DNA of 64,000 nt from Macrostomum hystrix (GCA_950097015.1 CATNEN010000038.1:17494001-17558000); one strand, 5' to 3'. Shown: positions 16,119 through 28,990, counted from the first letter of the stretch. Made by a program: numbers and translations. Notes: generated by a model not told the origin, from the sequence alone.

Positions 16119-19100
16119 ATGTTAGAACCTTTAAAACCGTTTTTCTTGACAATAGCGCTACTGCTTGCTTGGGAACAAGTTAATTCTGCACCCAGAAATT
16201 GGGAATGGCAGAGAGCATCGATCAGTGTGAACATCGATTCGGCTGCATCGGTTAGTGGCACAGTTGTAGAAAGAAAGATAATTCAACTGGCTGGATTCTA
16301 CGCACCAAAGACATCACCGACGACATTTCTGAGTGGCGGCAAATTGGTCAAAGTGAGTAGGAACTGCCTGACTGACTGACTGCCTGACTGCCTGACTGAC
16401 TGACTGCCTGACTGACTGCCTGACTGCCTGACTGACTGACTGCCTGACTGACTGCCTGACTGACTGACTGCCTGACTGACTGACTGACTGACTGACTGCC
16501 TGACTGACTGACTGACTGACTGACTGCCTGACTGACTGCCTGACTGACTGCCTGACTGACTGCCTGACTGCCTGACTGACTGACTGCCTGACTGACTGAC
16601 TGCCTGACTGACTGCCTGACTGACTGCCTGACTGACTGACTGACTGCCTGACTGACTGACTGCCTGACTGACTGACTGACTGACTGCCTGACTGACTGAC
16701 TGCCTGACTGACTGACTGCCTGACTGCCTGCCTGACTGACTGACTGACTGACTGACTAAGCATTGTCACACAATGCATTTTTAGACATAATAACAAATAA
16801 TTCTTTCAAAAAACTATTTACTTCCTTTGAATCTAAAATTTTAGCGCCAATTCATGTTTCGAAAAGCGATTTAGTGACACGGTCGAATGAGGATTTAGTA
16901 AATTGGGGATGGCAGCAAATGAATCACGATAGAGAGCAGAGTATAATTACTAAAGGAAAAATGATCCCAATGTATCACTGACCTCTTACCTGCTAGGCAA
17001 GCTGCAATCGAACACCTGATCCTTTACACTCCTTTGACTATGATCTAATCAGCTTAAGGAGGTAGATTTTAGCATCAGATTTCAGGTGCACTATCATAAA
17101 GCTCGAGGAATGTAAGCAAACTAATGATTATTATAAAACTATGGTGCACAACAGGTCTAGATAAGGCAGGTAATCAAAGCGAAAGCTGTTTATGTTGGGC
17201 TTGTTTAACAAAAAAATTCAAACAGATAATAGCCACCTGCTGAAATAAACTAGCAATGTGTGAGGTACTTTGCCTATGACTGTAACTTCTACTTTGATAA
17301 ATCCCACACATAAATAGTAATTCAAAGACACACCTTCCCTCTATCTCAACAACTGTCACCCCACCGTATTTTCTACTAATTTTAGCGATTAACTTCACCT
17401 TATAACTTCACCTTATTCGCACATTTTCTGCCTCTTCACTCTCTTCACCCCTTCCCACTGTTCCTGCTCCCTCTATCTTTCTCCTCTTCCCACTGTTCCT
17501 GCCGCCTTATCATTCTCCTCTTTCATTGTTCCTGCCCCTTATAATTCTCCTCTTCCCCACTGTTCCTACCCCTTATCATTATCCTCTTCCCCTGTTCCTG
17601 CCGCCTTATCATTATCCTCTTCCCCTGTTCCTGCCGCCTTATCATTATCCTCTTCCCCTGTTCCTGCCGCCTTATCATTATCCTCTTCCCCTGTTCCTGC
17701 CGCCTTATCATTCTCCTCTTCCCCTGTTCCTGCCGCCTTATCATTCTCCTCTTCCCCTGTTCCTGCCACCTTATCATTATCCTCTTCCCTTTTTCCTGCC
17801 GCCTTATCATTCTCCTCTTCCCCTGTTCCTGCCCCTTATCATTATCCTCTTCCCCTGTTCCTGCCCCATATCATTCTCCTCTTCCCACTGTTCCTGCCCC
17901 TTATCATTCTCCTCTTCCCCTGTTCCTGCCCCTTATCATTCTCCTCTTCCCCTGTTCCTGCCCCTTATCATTCTCCTCTTCCCCTGTTCCTGCCGCCTTA
18001 TCATTCTCCTCTTCCCCTTTTCCTGCCGCCTTATCATTCTCCTCTTCCCCTGTTCCTGCCCCTTATCATTCTCCTCTTCCCCTGTTCCTGCCCCTTATCA
18101 TTCTCCTCTTCCCCTGTTCCTGCCCCTTATCATTCTCCTCTTCCCCTGTTCCTGCCGCCTTATCATTCTCCTCTTCCACTGTTCCTGCCGCCTTATCATT
18201 CTCCTCTTCCCCTGTTCCTGCCCCTTATCATTCTCCTCTTCCCCTGTTCCTGCCCCTTATCATTCTCCTCTTCCCCTGTTCCTGCCCCTTATCATTCTCC
18301 TCTTCCACTGTTCCTGCCCCTTATCATTCTCCTCTTCCCCTGTTCCTGCCGCCTTATCATTCTCCTCTTCCCCTGTTCCTGCCCCTTATCATTCTCCTCT
18401 TCCCCTGTTCCTGCCCCTTATCATTCTCCTCTTCCACTGTTCCTGCCGCCTTATCATTCTCCTCTTCCCCTGTTCCTGCCGCCTTATCATTCTCCTCTTC
18501 CACTGTTCCTGCCCCTTATCATTCTCCTCTTCCCCTGTTCCTGCCCCTTATCATTCTCCTCTTCCCCTGTTCCTGCCGCCTTATCATTCTCCTCTTCCCC
18601 TGTTCCTGCCGCCTTATCATTCTCCTCTTCCCACTGTTCCTGCCCCTTATCATTCTCCTCTTCCCACTGTTCCTGCCCCTTATCATTCTCCTCTTCCCAC
18701 TGTTCCTGCCCCTTATCATTCTCCTCTTCCCACTGTTCCTGCCCCTTATCATTCTCCTCTTCCCCTGTTCCTGCCGCCTTATCATTCTCCTCTTCCCCTT
18801 TTCCTGCCGCCTTATTATTCTCTCCTTCGCAGTTATCCTAGACACCCTCTTCTGTTCAATCTTCTCTAAGGAAACCCATTAAATCAGGAAAAAATGTGGG
18901 AAAATTACCAAAAAACTAATAAAAGAAAATCCGAGAAAACTGTAATGAAAATTCGGACACTAGACATTATTATAAGGGCCGTATCGTGAAGTCCAAACAG
19001 AAAATGCAGAACGGAAATTAAAAATTCCGCAGTTTAATTCTGACACAAGGCCTTGATCTAGTGTCTACCCTGAGTCCCGATTGACAGACAGGCCTAGCCA

Positions 19101-22100
19101 AATGTTAAGAAAGTAAAATTCTGATTATGATTATGAGTAATATATGTTACAATGGTAATAGATTGTAGAGCATTTAGCGCGGCAGCTAAAACATAGGCAC
19201 TTGTGTTAACCACGCGCTAGTCGCATTAACATCGCCAATCTCCGTTAAACAATATTGGCCAACAATTACGAAATATTTTAGCATTGTACCCCAACACAGT
19301 GCTGGCTGATGATGAAGCAAGCACTGAGTGACACGCAGTGTGAGTAATCCAACTGTTTTTTGCTCAATAAAGCATTTGCAGTCAGTGAGAGAAGAGAGAG
19401 AAAGTGTTAAATAGGGAAAGTTAGTTATAGCTGTCAATCAAGCCAAACGAGTCCACTCAGTTGAGGCCGCAATTCTGAGACTCAATTGCCAAGCTGGACT
19501 CTGCGGAGATCTCAAAATATAATAGCGCCCTTACAGAACTGCGCCTCAATTGCTCCAGAAAATGATTGCGTCACTGTTTTGAGCCTTTGTGGCTTCACTG
19601 GTTGTGATGAACAACAAAAAGAAAGGAGAGAAATTGGAGAAGCTTAAACAGCCTGACTCAGTTGAGCACGGAGATAATCGATAGACCCCCCTCACCATCG
19701 CCTTCCTGCATTGGAGGCTAACTGGCATCCCCAAATTCAATGAGGTATGCAACCTGCCAATCTTCTGGAACTTTCTTAGAAACCTGCAGGGATTTCTATT
19801 CTCACCTTTACTTCATATGGTACCTCTTGCGGCTTTCGCAGAGTCCAAAAACAGGAGAGCTCAGTGACGCATGACGATAGAGATTGTGTGAAAGAGCGAC
19901 TGTCACTGTGGACGTGAGTGGAAGCCTAGGACCTATTTTTTGTCACCAATCCTGGCTTAAATGCTCAATTTTAAAAGCCGGCTCTACTCAATTCTATTTA
20001 CGTAGGTGGGAGATTACAGGGAATCCAAGTAGGCATTTAGGCGGGAAAAAAAAGAGAAAGTGGCGCTCGCATACACAGTGCTGAGATCTGTCTGTCCTAC
20101 TCATACTGGAGCTCCGTCACGGTGGGCCTAAAACTGGGAGTGCAAGAAGAGCTCCGCCCACAATGCCATTCCCTGCGCGAAGTTTGAGTCGCCATTCTCT
20201 GGGCAATATGCTCAGCATGGAATTATTCCCACCCTCCTCTTCGCAGCTCAACACCCCGGCACACCTATTCACACCGCATTGAATGGGCGCTCGCAATTCT
20301 CGCGTCCCAAACCCCCAATAGACGCACTCCGCTCACTGCCTAAATTCTTCGTAAAAAGAGGCCCCCTCACTCTTCTCCTCGCCTTCTGCCCCCCCCGGTC
20401 ATTTAACTTGTCAATCTTGTTTTAATAAGAGCCCACGGAGCAGGCACATAAACCCACTAACACGCACAGTGCCTCTCTAAACACCTACTGATGCTTCAGA
20501 ATTATGCCACCAGAAAACATCACCGGAAAACTAAATTTCAAATCTTCAAATTCACAATTTGAATCATATACAAATATGAGAATGCATAGAACAGGGGTCG
20601 GCAAACTTATTAGCTAGCGGGCCAAAGAGAGAACCTAAAAGACTACAGCGGGCCACATTGCCTTTAGAAATATGAGACAGGGGAGAGATTAGACAGGGGA
20701 GAGATGAGACAGGGGAGAGATGAGACAGGGGAGAGATGAGACAGGGGAGAGATTAGACAGGGGAGAGATTAGACAGGGGAGAGATGAGACAGGGGAGAGA
20801 TGAGACAGGGGAGATATGAGACAGGATACTGTAGGTGTTGGAAGGGGCAACGGGCTGAATTTGGGAGCTTCGAGGGCCGTAACTGGCCCGCGGACCGGAG
20901 TTTGCCGACCCCTGGCATAGAAGCTGTTTGACTCATGACTTCAGTACTATTCAGCCAGGTTTTCCATGCTTAGAGTAGCGTAAATTGCCCGACTCAGTCA
21001 ATTTTCAACTATATTAAATCGATAATCCAGAAAGCTCACAAAAATGCTACACAGGAAACAATTAAGGATAGAAATTTGAGCTTGAAACGTTTGAAACGCC
21101 AATGAATAGGGCCTGAGCTAACATCCTTTATCTATCTAGGCATTGGAAAAAAAATGGAGATAATAAAGACAAAAACAACACCACACAACGTCTATCCAAC
21201 AGACGACCCAGAGAAGCAGATTTAACCCAACGAAGCGGAGAAAATTTCTCTGAAACAAGAAAAAGTTACTCCCTTCCCTGCTTTTTTTCGCATCCAACCG
21301 CACCCATCGGTAAACCTTGCTTCCACACTTTGCTTAGCTGGCTGGAATTAGGAAGCTCAGAAAACTGCCACGCCCTTGCAGCGGGAATTCCAGCTCATTT
21401 AATTGCTTGGATCGATTTCAGTTTCACCGGGTAGCAATACAGTATAGGTAGAAGTACTGCGCATTGTCAGCGATTCTTGTGCCAAACTTTCGCTTTATAA
21501 AGCCGAAACCGAAAGAACAAAAGCTTCTTCTGGGTCTTCTGGGTTAACAAACATTTTGATTAAGTTTGAATACAGAAGTTTTGAGCATTCAGAAGCTTTG
21601 TGGACAGATTTTTGAACACGTGTGCAATAGTCTATGGACAGATTTCTGAACACGTGTGCAATAGTCTATGGACAGATTTCTGAACACGTGTGCAATAGTC
21701 TATGGACAGATTTCTGAACACGTGTGCAATAGTCTATGGACAGATTTCTGAACACGTGTGCAATAGTCTATGGATAGATTTCTGAACACGTGTGCAATAG
21801 TCTATGGATAGATTTCTGAGCACGCGTGCAATAGTCTATGGATAGATTTCTGAGCACGCGTGCAATAGTCTATGGACAGATTTCTGAACACGTGTGCAAT
21901 AGTCTATGAATAGATTTCTGAACACGTGTGCAATAGTCTATGGACAGATTTCTGAACACGTGTGCAATAGTCTATGGATAGATTTCTGAGCACGCGTGCA
22001 ATAGTCTATGGACAGATTTCTGAGCAAGCACGTAATAGTTTGTGTACAGCTTTGACTGAACAAGTATGCTCAATACGATGCTAAATGCTCAAGTTATAGC

Positions 22101-23789
22101 CGACCTAAATTCGACAATTACAACAGGTACTGTCCCTGGGTCTATGTCGCGATGAAACCGACCAGCTGCATCACGAAGCCTGGATTGGTCTTGTCTATCC
22201 AAAGAAGTCCGACTGGTACGCGCCAAGCACCTGTAATGAACTAGCTGAACAGGTGCTCAGAGCGGCTAGGCGTGGCGCAGCTGGTCTCGTATTCGATTTG
22301 CGCAAAGCTCACGGACACCTGCGAGATCAGGTGAATAGAATACCTGTTTACCAATGAAGAGTGAAGAAGCAAGAATAGAGCAGTTGAAAATAAACTATTG
22401 AAACGATTCTTTACAGCTCATGGAAATATCTACCGCTGAGAAAGAGCGCTTCAACATCACAGTGACAATAGTGGACTCGAGGGAGGCGAAAAATCTAGAC
22501 ATGCTGGAGTCACTAGACCTGGCCAAGCATCACGCCGAGGTCGTCATAAGACCCGCGAAGGCTGCCGCCAGAGTCAGCGGTCGTACAGGCGGAGTCAGCG
22601 GCGGACATCAAAGAACTAGGGCCACTTTCTACGCGGAGATCGCCGCATTCTTATTGTTCTTTCTGGTGTTCTGCGTCACAGGGATTGTGCTGCTGTTAAA
22701 GGTGACAAAGACACTAATTGAAGGGACGAGTGCATAATTAAGCATAGTTTAAAGTACTCTGAGCACATACGCACGCACTGGTTAGTAAGCCTGCTCAGAC
22801 GATTGTTGGGCGATTATAGGCGTCCATATTGTATCTACAAACGCAACAGTTGTTCTCTGGAATGCGTCAAATAATTTTACTAATAACTGCGGGAGGGCTG
22901 CGCGCAATGGCACATCAATTGGAGACACGAGACTCGCAGCCAGCGAGGAGGCAATTCTGCCCATTCCGCTGACTCCTGAGCACACACAGGTGTGTACATC
23001 TACCCTGACTTTCTCAATGTCAGGCAGTGTACACTCTCAGTGTTCCTTTGAGGTTGGCCCTCAAAGGAGTAAATTTCACGACAAGCCCCCAAGTCATTTC
23101 TCCGCGGCTGCGCCTCAAATGAATGTGGCCTTGCCGCGGAATCGAACTCAGGGACGTTGGCGCAAGAGGCAATCGCGTTAACCGCTCTGCCACTGACCCT
23201 CTAGCTAAATATTTCGCATTCTCAACGCATTCTAATCGCGCAGTTTTACTCAAAGCGGGACACGACAACGGCCTCAACAACTAGCACATCGCTTCTATCA
23301 ACGACAAACAAGCTGACACGATCCATAATGGACCAGTTGGAGACTAGGCCATACAAAGCGCCATCTAATCGATCCAGCGTGGACAGGTGCGACTCGAACA
23401 GTCGAGAGGCTGCGAGTTGCCCGGTCTGTCAAATCGAGTTTCATTACAACGAACCGCTTCGTGTGCTACCGTGTCGGCACCAGCTGCACCTGAGCTGTGC
23501 TCAGAACTGGCTAGCTGATTATCAAACCTGTCCTCTGTGCCAGCACAACATCCTGGGTGAGCCACCGACAAAACCTGACGACAATAATACAACGGAAACC
23601 ATGACAACTACCGCCACCGCGAGGACAACTGCGCTAGCCGTCAATGCGACTGGCCACTGTGACGACTCATCGTCAAGCTACAGTGCGCTATGCGACGATG
23701 TCTCTAGCACCGTCACAAACAGCGGAGCAGTGTCCAAGCCTGTAGATCTGATTGGTCGCAGGCCACCATCAAAGGAGACGACATTGTGA
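16119..23789 (+). CDS. ZNRF3: ZNRF3/RNF43-like transmembrane RING E3 ligase, 4 exons
   Basis: Exons 16119-16352, 22127-22330, 22417-22701 and 23313-23789, all phase 0, give about 399 residues. ZNRF3 and RNF43 ubiquitinate Frizzled/LRP6 at the plasma membrane and so damp Wnt signalling; R-spondin removes them. Seen: signal peptide (FFLTIALLLAWEQVNSA), ectodomain start SVNIDSAASVSGT, then LSLGLCRDETDQL..AWIGLVYP and RAARRGAAGLVFDLR, which match the family's protease-associated ectodomain, a membrane segment FLLFFLVFCVTGIVLLLK at the end of exon 3, and a RING-H2 in exon 4 (CPVC, CRHQLH, SC, CPLC; all eight ligands present). The cytoplasmic tail after the RING is short and Thr/Ser-rich, whereas vertebrate homologues have several hundred residues; a further spliced exon cannot be excluded. 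Intron 1 is about 5.8 kb, made largely of repeats. Which of the two paralogues it represents is undecidable here. A polyadenylation signal AATAAA lies at 23894. Confidence 0.88.
16363..16757. repeat. GACT/GCCT tetranucleotide array at the start of ZNRF3-like intron 1
   Basis: Pure 4-bp repeat of GACT with GCCT interspersed every second to fifth unit, beginning about 10 bases after the exon 1 donor (GTGAGTAGG). Minus-strand SQSVRQSV frames are its translation. Confidence 0.97.
17450..18835. repeat. 32/33-bp pyrimidine-rich minisatellite in ZNRF3-like intron 1
   Basis: More than 40 copies of a unit TCATTCTCCTCTTCCCCTGT + TCCTGCCGCCTTA (33 bp) or + TCCTGCCCCTTA (32 bp). It forms an almost unbroken polypyrimidine strand. 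The 447-residue open frame here and its reverse-strand counterparts are repeat translations. Confidence 0.96.
18840..20583. other. unique middle of ZNRF3-like intron 1
   Basis: Non-repetitive intronic DNA. I found no nested gene, RNA gene or transposon end; short open frames have no splice or codon support. Confidence 0.5.
20592..20914. mobile_element. hAT MITE with 8-bp target duplication
   Basis: The 323-bp element starts CAGGGGTCGGCAAACTT and ends with its inverted copy AGTTTGCCGACCCCTG, flanked on both sides by the identical 8-mer GCATAGAA (20584-20591 and 20915-20922). The TIR and 8-bp duplication are those of hAT (Charlie-type) elements. There is no coding capacity. Its centre (about 20675-20825) is a 16-bp tandem repeat (AGACAGGGGAGAGATG). 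Confidence 0.93.
21600..22045. repeat. 34-bp minisatellite at the end of ZNRF3-like intron 1
   Basis: About 13 copies of a 34-bp unit (GTCTATGGACAGATTTCTGA then ACACGTGTGCAATA), with GGATAG and GAGCACGCG variants, ending about 80 bases before the exon 2 acceptor. Confidence 0.96.
22850..23206 (-). mobile_element. SINE family 1 in ZNRF3-like intron 3
   Basis: Near full-length reverse copy: head with box A (GTGGCAGAGCGGTTAACGCG) and box B (AGTTCGATTCC) at the 23206 side, and a 3' end near GGGCTGCGCGCAATGG / TTATTAGT at 22850-22905. It sits between coding exons 3 and 4. Confidence 0.85.
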
Positions 23790-24305
23790 ACTTCTTATAA
23801 GCAGCAAAATACATTGAAAAGCGCAGCAAACTAATGGACGACAAACCGAATAACAATGGTAGCAATAATGAGAAGCTGAATGGTAGTAAAGAAAATAAAT
23901 AATAAAAACCTGCCATAATAGTAGTTCTATAACAGCGGCTTCAGAAAACGGAAAGAAGGATCGAAAAAATTTCATACAAAATGACCCATAAGAATAGAGA
24001 CTAAGCAGGAGATGGTTAGACTAGACATAAGGTTGCTAGCGGATAGACTTAGAATGTTAACAGAAGAAAGAACACGGGGGTATTTCAAATACCTACATTT
24101 TTTTTCCTTTTTCTTTATATCCCGCTCTATCCGATGAAACAAATTCCAGAATCACAAAACATCAGAATCGTCGAGATATTCAACGATTCTCGTTGGTGTA
24201 CAGGCTTAATTTTTCTGTTCACAAAATTTCATCCTGTAACAGTGTCGGCTATGATTGTTGACTACTTAAGATTGATTGTATTTTTATTATTTTTTTAATG
24301 CTAGT
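23790..24305. other. 3' flank of the ZNRF3-like gene and dispersed repeat piece
   Basis: AATAAATAATAAA at 23894 is a likely polyadenylation site. At 24066-24200 the string GGGGGTATTTCAAATACC and CCCGCTCTATCCGATGAAAC..CAGAATCACAAAACATC match the dispersed repeat seen at 40255-40592. Confidence 0.5.
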
Positions 24306-24307
24306 TG

Positions 24308-24542
24308 TCAGGGGGTCGCTGGCAAAACGGTTATCGCATTTTTCTCGCAGCAAGGTCCCAAGTTCGATTCCACGGCGAGGCCACATTTATTTGCGGCGCA
24401 GCCGCGGAGAGAAGGCGTAGGGGCTTGTCGTGCAATTTACGCCCTTGAGGGCCAACCTCCAAGGCACAGTGAAATGTACACTGCCTGACAATGAGAAAGT
24501 CAGAGAAGATGTACACACCTGTGTGAGCGTATGCCTGCGTAC
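24308..24542 (+). mobile_element. SINE family 1, 3' end lost at array boundary
   Basis: Head (GGGTCGCTGGCAAAACGGTT, AGTTCGATTCC) and body run normally up to GCCTGCGTACAGTAT, then pass straight into the 12-bp array. Box A is mutated. Confidence 0.85.
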
Positions 24543-24544
24543 AG

Positions 24545-25445
24545 TATTTACCTTAGATTCTACCTTCGATTCTATCTACGATTCTACCTTCGATTCTATC
24601 TACGATTCCATCTACGATTCTACCTTCGATTCTATCTACGATTCTACCTTCGATTCTATCTACGATTCTATCTACTATTCTACCTTCGATTCTATCTACG
24701 ATTCTATCTACGATTCTACCTTCGATTCTATCTACGATTCTATCTACGATTCTATCTACGATTCTACCTTCGATTCTATCTACGATTCTATCTACGATTC
24801 TGCCTTCGATTCTATCTACGATTCTATCTACTATTCTACCTTCGATTCTATCTACGATTCTATCTACGATTATATCTACGATTATATCTACGATTATATC
24901 TACGATAATATCTACGATTCTACATTCGATAATATCTACGATTCTATCTACGATTCTACATTCGATTCTATCTACGATTCTACCTTCGATTCTATCTACG
25001 ATACTATCTACGATTCTGTCTACGATTCTACCTTCGATTTATTCTACGATTATATCTACGATTCTATCTACGATTCTATCTACGATTCTATCTACGATTC
25101 TACCTTCGATTCTATCTACGATTCTATCTACGATTCTGCCTTCGATTCTATCTACGATTCTATCTACTATTCTACCTTCGATTCTATCTACGATTCTATC
25201 TACGATTATATCTACGATTATATCTACGATTATATCTACGATAATATCTACGATTCTACATTCGATAATATCTACGATTCTATCTACGATTCTACATTCG
25301 ATTCTATCTACGATTCTACCTTCGATTCTATCTACGATACTATCTACGATTCTGTCTACGATTCTACCTTCGATTTATTCTACGATTATATCTACGATTC
25401 TGTATAGGATTCCTTCAATGATTCCATCTACGATTCTTTCTTCGA
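24545..25445. repeat. 12-bp GATTCTATCTAC array between two SINEs
   Basis: Units GATTCTATCTAC and GATTCTACCTTC alternate. A block carrying rare variants (TGCCTTC, CTACTATTC, GATTATATC) recurs 336 bp apart (24801 and 25137), exactly 28 units. A 325-residue frame that begins inside the SINE is a repeat translation. Confidence 0.97.
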
Positions 25446-25450
25446 TTTTA

Positions 25451-25818
25451 AGGGGGTCGGTGGCTGAGCGGTTAACGCGTTTGCCTCTCGTACCACGGTC
25501 CCTAAGTTCGATTCCAAGGCGAGGCCACAGTCATTTGGGGCGCAGCCGCGGAGAGAAGGCTTGGGGGCTTGTCGTGCAATTTACGCCTTTGAGGGCTAAC
25601 CTCCAAGGCACAGCGAGAGTGTACACTGCCTGACGATGAGAAAGTCAGGGCAGATGTACACACCTGTGTGAGCGTGTGCCTGCATACAGTATCTGTGTGC
25701 GTGTGTGCTCAGGAGTCAGCGAAATGGGCAGAATTGCCTCCTCGCTGGCTGCGGGTCTAGTGTCACCAAATGATGTGCCATTGCCCGCAGCCCTCCGGCA
25801 ATCATTATTATTATTAAT
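25451..25818 (+). mobile_element. SINE family 1, full-length copy
   Basis: Starts GGGGGTCGGTGGCTGAGCGG, has box B AGTTCGATTCC, the full conserved body, the CCCGCAGCCCTCCGGCAATC 3' end and a (TTA)n tail. It passes directly into a fragment of the dispersed repeat (25815-25925). Confidence 0.9.
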
Positions 25819-25925
25819 GCTCGACGATGCTGACTCTCATGAATGGTGGACTGTCACAAAAAACGGTCATTCATTTTGGGAGATATCGTAAAGTAGAAAG
25901 CGGGTATTTGAAATACGAAATATTT
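25815..25925 (+). repeat. dispersed repeat fragment
   Basis: CGACGATGCTGACTC, ATGGTGGACTGTCAC and GGGTATTTGAAATACG match 40410-40592 and 51965-52060. Probably one end of a non-autonomous element; family unknown. Confidence 0.55.
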
Positions 25926-25929
25926 GAGA

Positions 25930-27045
25930 ATAGATAGTAAATTTCAGGCCGAATAAACACCTATTTTGGAAGTGAACTGAAATTAAAAAATTGCGTCAGC
26001 TTCACCCAAGTTTAGTCTACTTGAATGGAAAGGAAAATGAGTAAAACAACAAAACTTGTTAAAATAAATCAAATATTCTCAAAATGTAAATAGTTATTTA
26101 TTTATACCACAATATTTTAAGCAATGCAATAATAATGAAAAAGCACAGCAAAACAAGAATTGAACAATTCCATTGTTCTGAAATGTATAAATATGTTCTG
26201 AATTTCATCATAACGCAATCTGAAACAGCCAATGGAATGTACATCTATAGATGTGTTATAGAGCAGTAATGTCAATAGTAAAACAAATGTAAAACAAATC
26301 TGAATTATGTAAATTAGCAATGCCAAATGTCAATCCGCTTTCATGAATATGAGATAACAAACTTAAACAAAATATTTATTAAAAAAACTTATAATGGGGT
26401 TTGTGTCATAGTGGTTACAGCATCTGACTTAATTTGAAGGTCGGTGGTTCGATTGCCGTCAAGATTACTAGGCGATTAGATTCCCCTATTGATCAATAAA
26501 ACGTTATTGATACATATGAAAACGAAAACAATTGAAATCGAAACAAAACAAAACACAAAAACAATACGCCAAAGTACAACAAATGCTCAGGCAACAATAG
26601 CTGATATGTGGTTGCATTTCAGTGCCAATAATCTTGATCACAGAGCTTTAACACGTTGAGATTTAATTTGACAGTTTCATTATCACCCGCTCTCTGTTGC
26701 CGGCTTCTGAAATTTTTACGAACAAAATTGGGTTAGGAAAGTGCGCTAATACTACTTACACTACTGTTAGTAGGCGGTAAATAAGTTCGAGATAACGAAG
26801 CTAGGACAAAACTAGTTTTTGTAGCTAAAATTAGTGGAACTGAAATCTGATCAATTATGCAGGAATCATAATTTCGAGTCCTGCAGGATAAAAGATTTTT
26901 TTAACTTGGTATTTTTTTAGAATTTGCGATTTGGCACTCAGCTACTTAGCTATATAAAAATTTGTAGGAAACAGAATTTATGGGATTTTCCTATTTCTAG
27001 AATTTTTGTTTTGTAGATTTCTGAATTTTTTAATATGGAACTTGT
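25930..27045. other. AT-rich unique sequence with one SINE 2 head
   Basis: No gene seen. At 26395-26480 GTCATAGTGGTTACAGCATC and GGTGGTTCGATTGCCGTC resemble the tRNA-like head of SINE 2, without a body. Confidence 0.5.
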
Positions 27046-27049
27046 AAGA

Positions 27050-28990
27050 CATCGGATTTGAAGGATATGGGATTTGAAGGATATGGGATTTGAAGAACTT
27101 GGGATTTGAAGGATATGGGATTTGAAGAACTTGGGATTTGAAGGATATGGGATTTGAAGAACTTGGGATTTGTAGGATATGGGATTTGAAGAACTTGGGA
27201 TTTGAAGGATATGGGATTTGAAGGATATGGGATTTGAAGGATATGGGATTTGAAGAACTTGGGATTTAAAGGATACGGGATTTGAAGGATATGGGATTTG
27301 AAGGATATGGGATTTGAAGAACTTGGGATTTAAAGGATACGGGATTTGAAGGATATGGGATTTGAAGGATATGGGATTTGAAGGATTTGGGATTTGAAGG
27401 ATATTGGATTTGTAGGATATGGGATTTGAAGGATATGGGATTTGAAGGATATGGGATTTGAAGAACTTGGGATTTAAAGGATACGGGATTTGAAGGATAT
27501 GGGATTTGAAGGATATGGGATTTGAAGGATATGGGATTTGAAGAACTTGGGATTTAAAGGATACGGGATTTGAAGGATATGGGATTTGAAGGATATGGGA
27601 TTTGAAGGATATGGGATTTGAAGGATATGAGATTTGAGGGATTTGGGATTTGAAGGATATTGGATTTGTAGGATATGGGATTTGAAGGATATGAGATTTG
27701 AAGGATATGGGATTTGAAGGATATTGGATTTGTAGGATATGAGATTTGAAGGATATGGGATTTGAAGGATTTGGGATTTGAAGGATTTGGGATTTGAAGG
27801 ATTTGGGATTTGAAGGATTTGGGATTTGAAGGATATTGGATTTGAAGGATATTGGATTTGAAGGATATTGGATTTGTAGGATATTGGATTTGTAGGATTT
27901 GGGATTTGAAGGATATGGGATTTGAAGGATATTGGATTTGAAGGATATTGGATTTGAAGGATATTGGATTTGTAGGATATTGGATTTGAAGGATATTGGA
28001 TTTGAAGGATATTGGATTTGAAGGATATTGGATTTGAAGGATATTGGATTTGTAGGATTTGGGATTTGAAGGATATGGGATTTGAAGGATATTGGATTTG
28101 AAGGATATTGGATTTGAAGGATATTGGATTTGTAGGATATTGGATTTGAAGGATATTGGATTTGAAGGATATTGGATTTGAAGGATATTGGATTTGAAGG
28201 ATATTGGATTTGTAGGATTTGGGATTTGAAGGATATGGGATTTGAAGGATTTGGGATTTGAAGGATATTGGATTTGAAGGATATTGGATTTGAAGGATAT
28301 TGGATTTGTAGGATATTGGATTTGTAGGATTTGGGATTTGAAGGATATGGGATTTGAAGGATTTGGGATTTGAAGGATATTGGATTTGAAGGATATTGGA
28401 TTTGTAGGATATTGGATTTGAAGGATATTGGATTTGAAGGATATTGGATTTGTAGGATATTGGATTTGAAGGATATTGGATTTGAAGGATATTGGATTTG
28501 AAGGATATTGGATTTGAAGGATATTGGATTTGTAGGATTTAGGATTTGAAGGATATTGGATTTGAAGGATTTGGGATTTGAAGGATTTGGGATTTGAAGG
28601 ATATTGGATTTGAAGGATATTGGATTTGAAGGATTTGGGATTTGAAGGATATTGGATTTGAAGGATATTGGATTTGAAGGATATTGGATTTGAAGGATTT
28701 GGGATTTGAAGGATATTGGATTTGAAGGATATTGGATTTGTAGGATATGGGATTTGAAGGATATTGGATTTGAAGGATATTGGATTTGAAGGATATTGGA
28801 TTTGAAGGATATTGGATTTGTAGGATTTGGGATTTGAAGGATATTGGATTTGAAGGATATTGGATTTGAAGGATATTGGATTTGTAGGATATGGGATTTG
28901 AAGGATATGGGATTTGAAGGATTTGGGATTTGAAGGATTTGGGATTTGAAGAATTTGGGATTTGAAAGATATGAGATTTTTAAGGGATTT
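27050..28990. repeat. 16-bp GGATATGGGATTTGAA array
   Basis: About 120 copies of GGATATGGGATTTGAA and close variants (ATTGG, TTTGG, TGTA, AGAACTT). Left and right parts carry different dominant variants. Decayed units continue to about 29345. Confidence 0.97.

Noticed and set aside
16763-16981. 72-codon plus-strand frame after the GACT array
   Set aside because: Lies in ZNRF3-like intron 1, no splice sites that join in frame, no family similarity.
17526-18869. 447-codon plus-strand open frame, proline/leucine-rich
   Set aside because: Product of the 32/33-bp pyrimidine array inside a ZNRF3-like intron; no start context, no non-repeat domain.
24430-25407. 325-codon plus-strand frame
   Set aside because: Starts in a SINE and runs through the 12-bp array; not a gene.
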